Source: CALAZP01 sp964410725
GTDB lineage: Bacteria > Bacteroidota > Bacteroidia > Chitinophagales > Saprospiraceae
Reading direction: 5' to 3'
DNA: 6,059 nt
Assembly (NCBI GenBank): GCA_964410725.1
Contig: CAYPID010000072.1
Span: forward strand, 1-6,059
Position 1 is the first letter of the stretch. Each line of letters begins with the position of its first letter. Of this stretch, positions 1 to 6,059 are shown one piece after another. Position numbers and translations under genes: made by a program. The notes under the pieces were generated by a model. That model had not been told where the DNA came from. It worked only from the letters and a program-made list of their open reading frames with translations, and did not search any database.

Positions 1-2174
1 AATTCAGGATAAATAATAGTATTGATTTGGATGGTATTGTCAAATGGATTAATTGAGATATCCGAAGTTCCTCCTAAAAGATATTTCCAAAAATCAAAGG
101 CACTTGTTGTATTGTCTATTGGCACTGCCGTTACAATCTTTCGGGTCCCAGAAGGAAAAACCTCCCCATAAATACTTCCTCCAGTGAAGGTTCCCAATGG
201 AACCGATACATTTGGATCATTGACCACCTTTAGGGAAACCAAATTGGTAATAATCTTTTCAACTGCTCCCCTTACCGGAGGCTCTAATCTAGTTCCACCA
301 GTCTGATCATTGGTTACCTGCTGGTTAGGTTGAGAAGTTCCAATAATATTTTTGTATCCATACCCATCATAATAAGCAATAGCTGGGGTATAGTTTTCAC
401 TTACCGAACAGATTTCGTTAAACCTTACCTTTTGTAAATTTACTGCACCACCAGTAGCACCTGTAAAACCCCAGTATACATATGGATTTCCTCCAAACAC
501 ATTAGCTACTATATCATAATTAGTTGAAAACAATTGCTTGCCGTCAAAAACATGTGTTAAAGTTTTAGTGGCTGCCTCCCACGTGATACTTACCGTATGC
601 CACTGACCATCCTCAATATTGCCTAAGGAGGAAAATGGTACTACATCATTATGCCTAGCAGTATTTCCATTTAGCATAATAGAAGAGTGATCAAACGTGG
701 TAGGGTCTGCGTAGTTTCTCCAGGTATCGTATTCTATAGCCAATGATGGATTAATTCCCGCATATCCCAATCCACCCCCTGTAGAACCAGCATTAACAGA
801 TAGGGGCTGGAAGACAAAAGCTATACCGTCTGCTCCAAACCTATCTGTGGTTCCTAAATAAATTTCCGCATTTACTGAAAAATCTTCATTTAAATCCACC
901 CTTTCATTAGCCCATACAGAACCTGCTTGATTCCCTCTTGCCAAGGTCAATCTTACTGTATTACTATTCTCAACAGCTGCAGTACCATTCTTAGTAAAAT
1001 CTGCCGTATTGAAACCAGAACAAGTTTCACCTAACGACAAGCCAAATCTGGTGCTCGTTCCTCCATTCATCGCTTCTAATAATTCGCTGCCAAATTTTAA
1101 AGGTGCAATTACCGTACCTGACTCTTCGAATAAATATGGCCTAAATATCGAATCCATTCCAATCTCAAACCCAACAGAATCTACTGGAGCTAAAGTTCCT
1201 CCGGAAAACAAGCTATTATCCGTACCTTTATTATTACCACCATAGGCTATATTGTTTACGTTTGCCCCAATCCCCAAAGGTAAAGTTCCATGATAATAAG
1301 AATAGTACATTTTAATCCCTGCTGGAGAGGCAATGGGAGATAAATCATCTAAGGTGTAGGTGTCCCCGTAATCTTCTGATCTATAGTTATAAGCCAATAC
1401 GGAATTAATTATCTCTACTGTTCCCCCATTATTAGCCACCACAGGTCCTTTAGTGCTTCCTTGGTTATAAACCACATTACCGGTGGCAGTAACATTCACT
1501 AAATAGACAACGGATTTTGGACCATTATAAATCGCACCACCTGCAACATTACTTTGATTATTGGATACCGTTCCATTGTTGATATAAGCGGAAGCACCAT
1601 CTACGTTATATAATGCTCCACCACTACCTACTAGATTTAATGTTCTATTTTCTATCAATGCCACATTATCTATAAAAAGTCTTGCTCCTGCTCCTTTATT
1701 ATAGATACCCCCTCCGAGTGTAGCATAATTTCTTCTAATGACCACATTTTCCATGGACAAACTTCCCTCATTATAAATAGCACCCCCGTTAATCCCTACT
1801 GATCTAATGATTTGGGAATTCTTAATATTTACCTTAATTCCTGATGCTACTTTTAAAGCTGAGCCATTGCCGGTATAATTTCCCCCAATCAAAATCAAAT
1901 CCTGAATACCCACTTCAGAACCGGTAACGTTTAATAAGGAATAAGAAGTTGTAGTACTCTCCAGAGTCCCCAATGCTGTCACTCCAGGTTTTTCAACCGA
2001 TAAGGTAAAGGAGTTACCCTTTATCTGTACACTCTTAGAGATATTAACAGAAGCTGTCACAGTAATATCAGATGTCATAGAAATAGTATCACCGCTAGAA
2101 CTAGCTGCTAAAGCAGTTAATAGCTCTGAATAACTGGAGACTGTTCTTGTTACTTGGCCTTGAATAGATTGGAT
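1..2174 (-). CDS. Secreted beta-helix / L-type lectin adhesin-like protein (partial, both ends missing)
   Basis: Translating the minus strand from 2174 down to 3 gives 724 codons without a stop; the start lies in the N gap and the end beyond the window. Residues about 12-265 (numbered from 2174) look like a right-handed parallel beta-helix: short hydrophobic strands, many Asn and Gly turns, and GG[AG][IL]YN motifs at about residues 130, 154, 185 and 212. Residues about 386-589 look like a bacterial L-type (legume-lectin-like) domain: GADGIAFVFQP around D449, then IEYDTWRN (E481, D483, N487) followed by DPTTFDH (D490, D495, H496), the expected Mn/Ca ligand pattern, then DGQWHTVSITW. Cys385 and Cys589 flank the domain and could pair. 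Residues 590-724 are unrecognised. The family is usually exported in Bacteroidota, often by type IX secretion, but no signal peptide or C-terminal sorting domain is visible, so adhesion or glycan binding is inferred. A polysaccharide-lyase-like helix is less likely. Confidence 0.85.
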   Translation of the reverse strand, partial: MQSIQGQVTRTVSSYSELLTALAASSSGDTISMTSDITVTASVNISKSVQIKGNSFTLSVEKPGVTALGTLESTTTSYSLLNVTGSEVGIQDLILIGGNYTGNGSALKVASGIKVNIKNSQIIRSVGINGGAIYNEGSLSMENVVIRRNYATLGGGIYNKGAGARLFIDNVALIENRTLNLVGSGGALYNVDGASAYINNGTVSNNQSNVAGGAIYNGPKSVVYLVNVTATGNVVYNQGSTKGPVVANNGGTVEIINSVLAYNYRSEDYGDTYTLDDLSPIASPAGIKMYYSYYHGTLPLGIGANVNNIAYGGNNKGTDNSLFSGGTLAPVDSVGFEIGMDSIFRPYLFEESGTVIAPLKFGSELLEAMNGGTSTRFGLSLGETCSGFNTADFTKNGTAAVENSNTVRLTLARGNQAGSVWANERVDLNEDFSVNAEIYLGTTDRFGADGIAFVFQPLSVNAGSTGGGLGYAGINPSLAIEYDTWRNYADPTTFDHSSIMLNGNTARHNDVVPFSSLGNIEDGQWHTVSITWEAATKTLTHVFDGKQLFSTNYDIVANVFGGNPYVYWGFTGATGGAVNLQKVRFNEICSVSENYTPAIAYYDGYGYKNIIGTSQPNQQVTNDQTGGTRLEPPVRGAVEKIITNLVSLKVVNDPNVSVPLGTFTGGSIYGEVFPSGTRKIVTAVPIDNTTSAFDFWKYLLGGTSDISINPFDNTIQINTIIYPE
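1524..1787 (-). repeat. Degenerate GGAIYN-type coil repeats of the beta-helix
   Basis: Four copies of a Gly-Gly-(Ala/Gly)-(Ile/Leu)-Tyr-Asn motif are encoded on the minus strand, beginning at 1787, 1715, 1622 and 1541. The spacings are 72, 93 and 81 bases (24, 31 and 27 residues), about one beta-helix coil each. They are conserved at protein level but clearly diverged in DNA, so they are old coil repeats and not a recent tandem duplication. Confidence 0.7.
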
Positions 2175-2274
2175 NNNNNNNNNNNNNNNNNNNNNNNNNN
2201 NNNNNNNNNNNNNNNNNNNNNNNNNNNNNNNNNNNNNNNNNNNNNNNNNNNNNNNNNNNNNNNNNNNNNNNNNN
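2175..2274. other. Assembly gap (100 N)
   Basis: Exactly 100 consecutive N, the customary length for a scaffold gap of unknown size. Both flanking genes are cut by it: the minus-strand lectin protein lacks its N-terminus and the plus-strand persulfide dioxygenase lacks its whole metallo-beta-lactamase half. Any reading frame drawn across it is artificial. The two genes would be divergent, so their promoters should also lie in the missing sequence. Confidence 0.98.
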
Positions 2275-3093
2275 GGTCATGGAGCAGGATCAGCCTGTGG
2301 CAAAGCTCTTGGAGCAGTCCCAATGACCACTGTGGGTTATGAAAAAATTCGCAATTGGGCCATTAAACTATTAGATGATAAAGAAGCTTTCAAAAAGGAA
2401 CTGTTGGCCGATCAACCCGAGCCACCGAAGTACTTTGCAATGATGAAAAAGCTGAACAAGGTACCTAGACCACTCGTCACAGCGGTTCCTGAGTTTCCTC
2501 GACTAAATCAAAACTCTTGGCAACAAGCAAATGAAAAGGATACCTTTATTATAGACACAAGAAACTTTCAACAATATGCACAGGGCTATTGGCCTAGTAG
2601 TATTAACATTGCTAATACTTCGGCTTTTGCAACCTATATGGGGTGGGTCATCCCATATGATCAACCATTCGCTTTAATAGGAGAGGAAAATGAAATGGAG
2701 GAAGTGGCTAGAAAACTTATGAGAATAGGCTTGGACCAGTGTATAGGATTTATTACCCCTGACGACCTCGATCAATGGGAAAAGAAGCAATTAAAGCGCT
2801 ACCAACCAGTTACTTTTAACGAAGTTAAAAATGCCGTTGATACTAAATCAGCCGAAATCATAGATGTAAGGGGGGCTAGCGATTATAAAATCAACCATAT
2901 CCCTGGTGCACATCACCTTTTTTATGGGACCATTGGAACCCACTTAAGTCAAGTGCCCAATGACCAACCAGTTATTGTTCATTGTCAAACCGGAATACGG
3001 GCAGCTATCGCACATTCTGTTCTACTCAAAAATGGATTCAAAAATGTTTCCATTTACTGGGGAGGGATGCAAGAGTGGATGGCAAAAAATTAA
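2275..3093 (+). CDS. MBL-fold persulfide dioxygenase / rhodanese fusion, CstB-like (5' partial)
   Basis: Frame 1 is open from the gap edge to TAA at 3091-3093, giving 272 residues. The fragment begins inside the end of a metallo-beta-lactamase domain: GHGAGSACGK then TVGYEK resembles the region of the last MBL histidine in ETHE1/CstB proteins, and Cys8 may match the extra substrate-site Cys of CstB. A first rhodanese-like domain (about 80-160) is degenerate: where the catalytic Cys should be, it has Gly (ALIGEENE). A second rhodanese domain (about 178-270) looks active: IIDVRGASDY, HIPGAHH, and loop HCQTGIRA with Cys encoded at 2983-2985. The order MBL, inactive rhodanese, active rhodanese matches CstB, which oxidises low-molecular-weight persulfide to sulfite and forms thiosulfate; a cytoplasmic role in sulfide clearance is inferred. 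The iron-binding HxHxDH motif is not visible. ATG 2323 is an internal Met, since homology continues upstream of it. About 170-200 N-terminal residues are probably missing. Confidence 0.9.
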   Translation, partial: GHGAGSACGKALGAVPMTTVGYEKIRNWAIKLLDDKEAFKKELLADQPEPPKYFAMMKKLNKVPRPLVTAVPEFPRLNQNSWQQANEKDTFIIDTRNFQQYAQGYWPSSINIANTSAFATYMGWVIPYDQPFALIGEENEMEEVARKLMRIGLDQCIGFITPDDLDQWEKKQLKRYQPVTFNEVKNAVDTKSAEIIDVRGASDYKINHIPGAHHLFYGTIGTHLSQVPNDQPVIVHCQTGIRAAIAHSVLLKNGFKNVSIYWGGMQEWMAKN

Positions 3094-3114
3094 TCCAACC
3101 ACATGAAACAAAGG

Positions 3115-3141
3115 TAGTCCTATTGCTATTCAATAGGGCTA
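3115..3141. terminator. Probable bidirectional terminator between convergent genes
   Basis: An inverted repeat forms an 11-bp stem around the 5-base loop CTATT: TAGTCCTATTG pairs with CAATAGGGCTA with one G-U wobble on the plus-strand RNA. It begins 21 bases after the stop at 3093, and its other arm contains the TAG stop of the minus-strand phosphatase-superfamily gene (3139-3141). The following T-runs are short and interrupted on both strands (ATTCCTTTGG on plus, CCTTTGTTTC on minus), so this is a hairpin with a weak U-tail. The position at a convergent junction supports the call more than the tail does. Confidence 0.6.
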
Positions 3142-4233
3142 TTCCTTTGGATTCAATAAATTAATAGTTCGGCCCACCTTTGAACCTAATATTTTCGAAT
3201 CAATTTCCAATAACTCAAGTAATGTAGCGGCAATTTGGTTTTGATACCACTGGCCCTCTGATTTCAGTTCCCCTAAAGAAGCGACTCCTGGGCCGATAGC
3301 CGCCACCCAAATCGCATCTGCTCCTTCAACAGAAGAGCCATGGGAGGTCCACTCCTCCTTTATAGCATCTCCCCTTCCATGATCCGTCGTTATAATAAAA
3401 GCCGTCTTATTTTGATACTTCGGATGTGCCTGACAAAAGTCCCATAAGTCTTTAATAAAATGATCCGTCCTATTAGCCGCATCCAAATAATGATCGTACG
3501 CCCCATCGTGGGCAAAATCATCCGTTTCCCCATAAGCGATATAGACCACTCGAGGCAAATATTGCTCGATATATGCTTTAGCAAAATAATGGGTAAAAAC
3601 ATCCAACCTTACACTCGACCAAGGGCTCGGTGTAGCCTCTTGCAACTCATTTAAAAAGATTTCCCGATCTGTTAGTGCTCCATGATTGGCCGGTTCAAAT
3701 CCAGCATTTACATAAATATTGCTTCTTTCCACATTAATGATATAGGGAAAAACATCCCAAGACCCAAAAGCAGCAACCTTTTGCTCAAAACCCGCTTGAC
3801 GGTTAATCAATTCCAGAACCGTGACATTGGGATTTGCAATTTTATCGTTGGAATTGATATTAGGATCGACCTCCCCCGTCAGAATTTCATTGTAGCCTGG
3901 ATAAGAAAACCACTCCTTATTGGTCACATTTACCAAATTTCCTGCCCAACGATTGCCTAATAACAATCCATTTTTCGCTAATGCTGTCCAAAACCAAGGC
4001 ATCAAAGCCTGTCTTCTTTCGCTTCCTGTAGATCGGTAATATTTTTCTTTAGTCCCCTCAATATCTCTGACATATCTCGAATCATTAATAATAACAGAAT
4101 CCGCTCCACCAAATAATTCTTGCCATCGCAAACCGTCCAAAGTAATCAGAAAAACATTCTCTGCAATTTGATCTTGGGCCAAAATCCAAAATCCTTGAAA
4201 CACAAATAAAACCGTAATTAAAACCCTTTTCAT
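3139..4233 (-). CDS. Secreted alkaline-phosphatase-superfamily metallohydrolase
   Basis: The product has 364 residues. Residues 1-20 look like a Sec signal peptide (MKR, hydrophobic core, LAQ) with no lipobox Cys, so the protein is probably periplasmic or secreted. The rest has the metal-site order of the alkaline phosphatase / phosphodiesterase superfamily: D33 in ITLDGLRW, a probable nucleophile region FSYPGYNEI (S110 the likely candidate), D238/D239 and H242 in GETDDFAHDG, D284-H285 in TTDHGRGD, and H298 in TSHGS. QIAATLLELL near 333-342 is the usual C-terminal helix. It lacks the CxPxR/SxPxR signature of formylglycine sulfatases. The substrate (phosphomonoester, phosphodiester or phosphonate) cannot be read from sequence. 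The ATG is one base after the stop of the GH16 gene (TAATATG), so translation is probably coupled and no separate promoter is expected. The stop codon lies within the downstream hairpin. Confidence 0.88.
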   Translation of the reverse strand: MKRVLITVLFVFQGFWILAQDQIAENVFLITLDGLRWQELFGGADSVIINDSRYVRDIEGTKEKYYRSTGSERRQALMPWFWTALAKNGLLLGNRWAGNLVNVTNKEWFSYPGYNEILTGEVDPNINSNDKIANPNVTVLELINRQAGFEQKVAAFGSWDVFPYIINVERSNIYVNAGFEPANHGALTDREIFLNELQEATPSPWSSVRLDVFTHYFAKAYIEQYLPRVVYIAYGETDDFAHDGAYDHYLDAANRTDHFIKDLWDFCQAHPKYQNKTAFIITTDHGRGDAIKEEWTSHGSSVEGADAIWVAAIGPGVASLGELKSEGQWYQNQIAATLLELLEIDSKILGSKVGRTINLLNPKE

Positions 4234-4234
4234 A

Positions 4235-5143
4235 TTATTGATATAATCTTACCCAATCTATTTCCATATCAATTGGCAACTCCTCTGGTTGAGTCACATC
4301 TCCTGGCCATCCTTCTAACTGTTGATCAATTAGGATAAAAAACGGTTGATCAAATGGCCATTGAAAAGTTCCACCTCCATCTATCTTCTCGTACTTTAAA
4401 GTTTCCGAACCATTTACCCCAAATACAATCTTATCCGGATACCACGATACGGTATAGGTATTGAATACCTTCGGTAAAATGGGCGCTGTAGTAAAACGCT
4501 GTGGAGTTTCTAAACCCAAATTTAAATTCCAATGACTGTGGATGGTCTGGTAAACGAATGTATCGTGATTCAATCGCTCCATAATATCAATTTCACCATT
4601 GTGCTGGTCTGGATAAATAGCACTATCGGGAATCATCCAAATCGCAGGCCATGCTCCAAAAGCAGGATCTAACCTTGCCCTTACCTCCAAGCGGCCATAC
4701 TGAAAGGCCAATCTTTTCTCAGTCCATATCCCCCCAGTATGGTAAGGTCTGTTATCAAAACCCATAGTGTCAGGATTAATATCTCCTCGAAGTAAAAGGG
4801 TACTGTCAGAAAATTGCACCACCTCTTCGTTTGTTGCAGACATATAAGAAGACCAGCTATTGCGTATCGTTTGCCAAAAACCCCTTTCTGTTTTTATCTG
4901 TGGATTCCACTTTTCAAATCTCTTAGAGGTAAATAATCCAATTTTGGACCATTTTGTGGAATCTAAAATGCCTTGATCGAAATTATCTTCCCATACCAAT
5001 TCCCATTCAGTAGAGTCATTTCTTCTATCCTCCACTTGAATCCAAGCATATTTCTCTATCTTATAAATTTTTGAATGTTCACAACTAACTACAAGTACAA
5101 TGGTTCCCAACATTAAAAATGCAACCAACCTTTTCATGTGCAT
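4235..5143 (-). CDS. Glycoside hydrolase family 16 lipoprotein
   Basis: The product has 302 residues. It opens with a lipoprotein signal: basic MHMKR, hydrophobic core, VVS then Cys21, so lipid anchoring in the envelope is expected. After a short linker (about 22-45) the GH16 beta-jelly-roll runs to the C-terminus: ELVWEDNFD near 48-56, GGIWTEKRLAFQYGRLEVRA near 137-156, GAWPAIWM at 163-170, catalytic GEIDIME at 183-189 (E184 nucleophile, D186, E189 acid/base, the ExDxxE form), and the closing MEIDWVRLYQ. No carbohydrate-binding module follows. The family retains stereochemistry and cleaves beta-1,3/1,4-glucans, galactans or similar chains; laminarin-type glucan is a default guess only. Two in-frame ATGs are possible, at 5143 and 5137; the second gives MKRLVAF, a more typical signal start, but an A-rich stretch precedes both. 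It is the first gene of a two-gene unit with the phosphatase-superfamily gene. No SusC/SusD pair is seen here. Confidence 0.92.
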   Translation of the reverse strand: MHMKRLVAFLMLGTIVLVVSCEHSKIYKIEKYAWIQVEDRRNDSTEWELVWEDNFDQGILDSTKWSKIGLFTSKRFEKWNPQIKTERGFWQTIRNSWSSYMSATNEEVVQFSDSTLLLRGDINPDTMGFDNRPYHTGGIWTEKRLAFQYGRLEVRARLDPAFGAWPAIWMIPDSAIYPDQHNGEIDIMERLNHDTFVYQTIHSHWNLNLGLETPQRFTTAPILPKVFNTYTVSWYPDKIVFGVNGSETLKYEKIDGGGTFQWPFDQPFFILIDQQLEGWPGDVTQPEELPIDMEIDWVRLYQ

Positions 5144-5155
5144 TCTTTTTTAAAG

Positions 5156-5163
5156 TAAATTTG
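5156..5163 (+). promoter_or_regulatory. Candidate Bacteroidota -7 box for the DUF218 gene
   Basis: TAAATTTG is an exact match to the Bacteroidetes primary-sigma -7 consensus TAnnTTTG, placed 22 bases before the ATG at 5186, which would leave a short leader. The -33 region (about 5130-5140) has no clear TTG, so strength is uncertain. It abuts the opposite-strand candidate box, sharing base 5163, within a 42-bp divergent intergenic region. Confidence 0.5.
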
Positions 5164-5170
5164 AAATATA
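5163..5170 (-). promoter_or_regulatory. Candidate -7 box for the GH16-phosphatase unit
   Basis: On the minus strand the sequence is TATATTTC, one mismatch from the Bacteroidota -7 consensus TAnnTTTG, and it ends 19 bases before the ATG at 5143. No convincing -33 TTG is seen upstream. The call rests on position and a partial match only. Confidence 0.35.
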
Positions 5171-5185
5171 CAGACTCGCATAGAT

Positions 5186-5947
5186 ATGGCATTTTGGGCA
5201 AAATTGATTTTAGATGGCCGATGGCAAATTGCTATTTTATTCGCAATAATTATAATCTTATTCCATTTTAAAAAGGAATCCTTTGCTCGCTTTTTAACTA
5301 TATTTTTCGCAGTTTATTCACTTTTAATTTACTCCACCCCTCTTGCAAATATCCTAGCTCAAGAGAAATTAAAAATCGAATACCCTAACATATTGGAAAT
5401 TTCAAGCTTACCCCAATCTAAAACCTATCACATCGTGATATTGGGAACTTCTGCAAGTTCAGATACCAGTTTGCCATCTTCGATGAGGTTGCATAGTAGT
5501 ATGACTTTACGTCTTATTGAAGGCATGCGTATTTTTCAAGGTATTCATTCCTCTAAAATTATTACAACAGGAACCTACCCGGGGAATGAATATAGTCACG
5601 GCAAGATTGCCGCCGAAGCCCTCTTGGATTTAGGTATTCCAATCGAAAAAATAGAATATATTGAACACGCGGAAACCACCGAGCAAGAGGCGTATCAGTA
5701 TGCTCAGAATTATCCAGATTCAATACCTGTAATTTTAGTTTCTGATTTTGATCACTTGCCGCGTGCCATGGCTTGGTTTGAACGATATGGAATCCAAATC
5801 ATTCCAGCTCCCGCTCAAAAACCGATTACTTATGAAACAAATTATGAAGTTTCTATGAAAGATTTTCAATGGGATTGGAACAGAATGGTTTATTGGAACA
5901 CTTGGCTACAAAAGATTGCCGCTGATCTTCAACTGGCACTTAATTAA
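5186..5947 (+). CDS. Membrane-anchored DUF218 (YdcF/ElyC/SanA-like) protein
   Basis: The product has 253 residues. Two hydrophobic segments at about 14-28 and 36-58 probably anchor it in the inner membrane, followed by LAQEKLKIEYP, which resembles the join between membrane part and domain in ElyC-type proteins. The DUF218 domain covers about 82-210: IVILGTSAS (83-91, in place of the usual glycine-rich VVLGGG), a SSMRL segment near 98-102, KIITTG at 124-129, AAEALLDLGIP at 142-152, the acidic/Thr patch AETTEQEAY at 162-170, and LVSDFDHLPRAMAWFERYG at 184-202, the family's signature near its end. The E. coli relatives ElyC and SanA act in envelope integrity; the biochemical activity is unsettled, so an envelope role is inferred here. 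The ATG follows the best promoter match at a sensible distance. The gene is divergent from the GH16 unit, and no partner gene lies in the window. Confidence 0.88.
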   Translation: MAFWAKLILDGRWQIAILFAIIIILFHFKKESFARFLTIFFAVYSLLIYSTPLANILAQEKLKIEYPNILEISSLPQSKTYHIVILGTSASSDTSLPSSMRLHSSMTLRLIEGMRIFQGIHSSKIITTGTYPGNEYSHGKIAAEALLDLGIPIEKIEYIEHAETTEQEAYQYAQNYPDSIPVILVSDFDHLPRAMAWFERYGIQIIPAPAQKPITYETNYEVSMKDFQWDWNRMVYWNTWLQKIAADLQLALN

Positions 5948-6059
5948 CACCAAACTCGCCAGCTAAAACGAAAATCCTTTATAAAATAATCCGATATTTT
6001 CATCAATTGAGGTCCATAAATTATTTAAGGTACATTTTGTTTTACAATTTGAACCGCCT
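5948..6059. other. Terminal AT-rich stretch, no firm gene; possible 3' end of a minus-strand gene
   Basis: There is no plus-strand ATG and no strong hairpin. Two minus-strand frames run in from the window edge and then stop. One gives 31 codons ending at TAG 5963-5965 (C-terminus LFYKGFSF); the other gives only 10 codons ending at TAA 6025-6027 (C-terminus AVQIVKQNVP). Either could be the tail of a gene convergent with the DUF218 gene, but both are short enough to be chance in AT-rich DNA and neither is recognisable. Confidence 0.3.

Noticed and set aside
1009..1245. Plus-strand 78-codon open frame
   Set aside because: It is antisense to the continuous lectin-protein frame, shows low-complexity composition and no family features.
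1524..1787. CRISPR-like or recent tandem DNA repeat
   Set aside because: The motif is conserved only at protein level with uneven spacing of 72-93 bases, which fits beta-helix coils.
2323..2325. ATG as the start of the rhodanese gene
   Set aside because: The same frame stays open to the gap edge and encodes the conserved GHGAGSACGK segment upstream of this Met, so it is internal.
2154..2342. Plus-strand reading frame across the N run
   Set aside because: It depends on unknown bases and lies antisense to the lectin gene on one side and in a different frame from the rhodanese gene on the other.
2982..3164. Plus-strand 60-codon open frame
   Set aside because: It overlaps the active rhodanese loop in another frame and runs through the terminator hairpin.
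3390..3960. Short open frames on both strands (minus 3390-3602; plus 3460-3654 and 3682-3960)
   Set aside because: All lie inside the well-supported phosphatase-superfamily gene in other frames.
3139..4233. Formylglycine-dependent sulfatase
   Set aside because: The superfamily fold fits, but there is no CxPxR or SxPxR signature in the N-terminal part.
5942..6002. Minus-strand 19-codon frame starting MKISDYF
   Set aside because: It is too short, overlaps the end of the DUF218 gene and has no supporting context.

Overview
The window looks like a piece of a draft Bacteroidota (Cytophagia/Flavobacteriia-type) genome. The pointers are moderate-to-low GC, A-rich starts with no clear Shine-Dalgarno sequence, an exact TAnnTTTG promoter -7 box, a very large secreted beta-helix/L-type-lectin protein, and a lipoprotein GH16 glycanase. 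The genus cannot be named from the sequence alone.

Layout. (1) Positions 1-2174 are one uninterrupted minus-strand reading frame, open at both ends. It encodes the middle of a secreted adhesin-like protein: a right-handed beta-helix, then an L-type (legume-lectin-like) domain, then an unrecognised stretch. (2) Positions 2175-2274 are exactly 100 N, an assembly placeholder. (3) Positions 2275-3093 (plus) are the C-terminal 272 codons of a CstB-like persulfide dioxygenase/rhodanese fusion whose metallo-beta-lactamase half is lost in the gap. (4) A hairpin at 3115-3141 sits between this gene and a convergent minus-strand unit. (5) That unit is a GH16 lipoprotein (4235-5143) followed after one base by a secreted alkaline-phosphatase-superfamily enzyme (3139-4233). 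(6) A 42-bp divergent promoter region separates it from a plus-strand membrane-anchored DUF218 (YdcF/ElyC/SanA-like) protein (5186-5947). (7) The last 112 bp hold no firmly supported gene, possibly the 3' end of a minus-strand gene.

How the genes fit together. The GH16 and phosphatase-superfamily genes are almost certainly one transcript making two exported hydrolases, which suggests stepwise attack on a glycan or phosphate-decorated substrate outside the cytoplasm. The sulfur gene detoxifies or oxidises sulfide-derived persulfide and is independent of them. The lectin/beta-helix protein is a surface or secreted carbohydrate-binding candidate; because of the gap, its linkage to the rest is only as good as the scaffold. 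Nothing here is clearly a new system. The most useful second looks are the under-sized gap, the GH16-phosphatase pair and the lectin adhesin.
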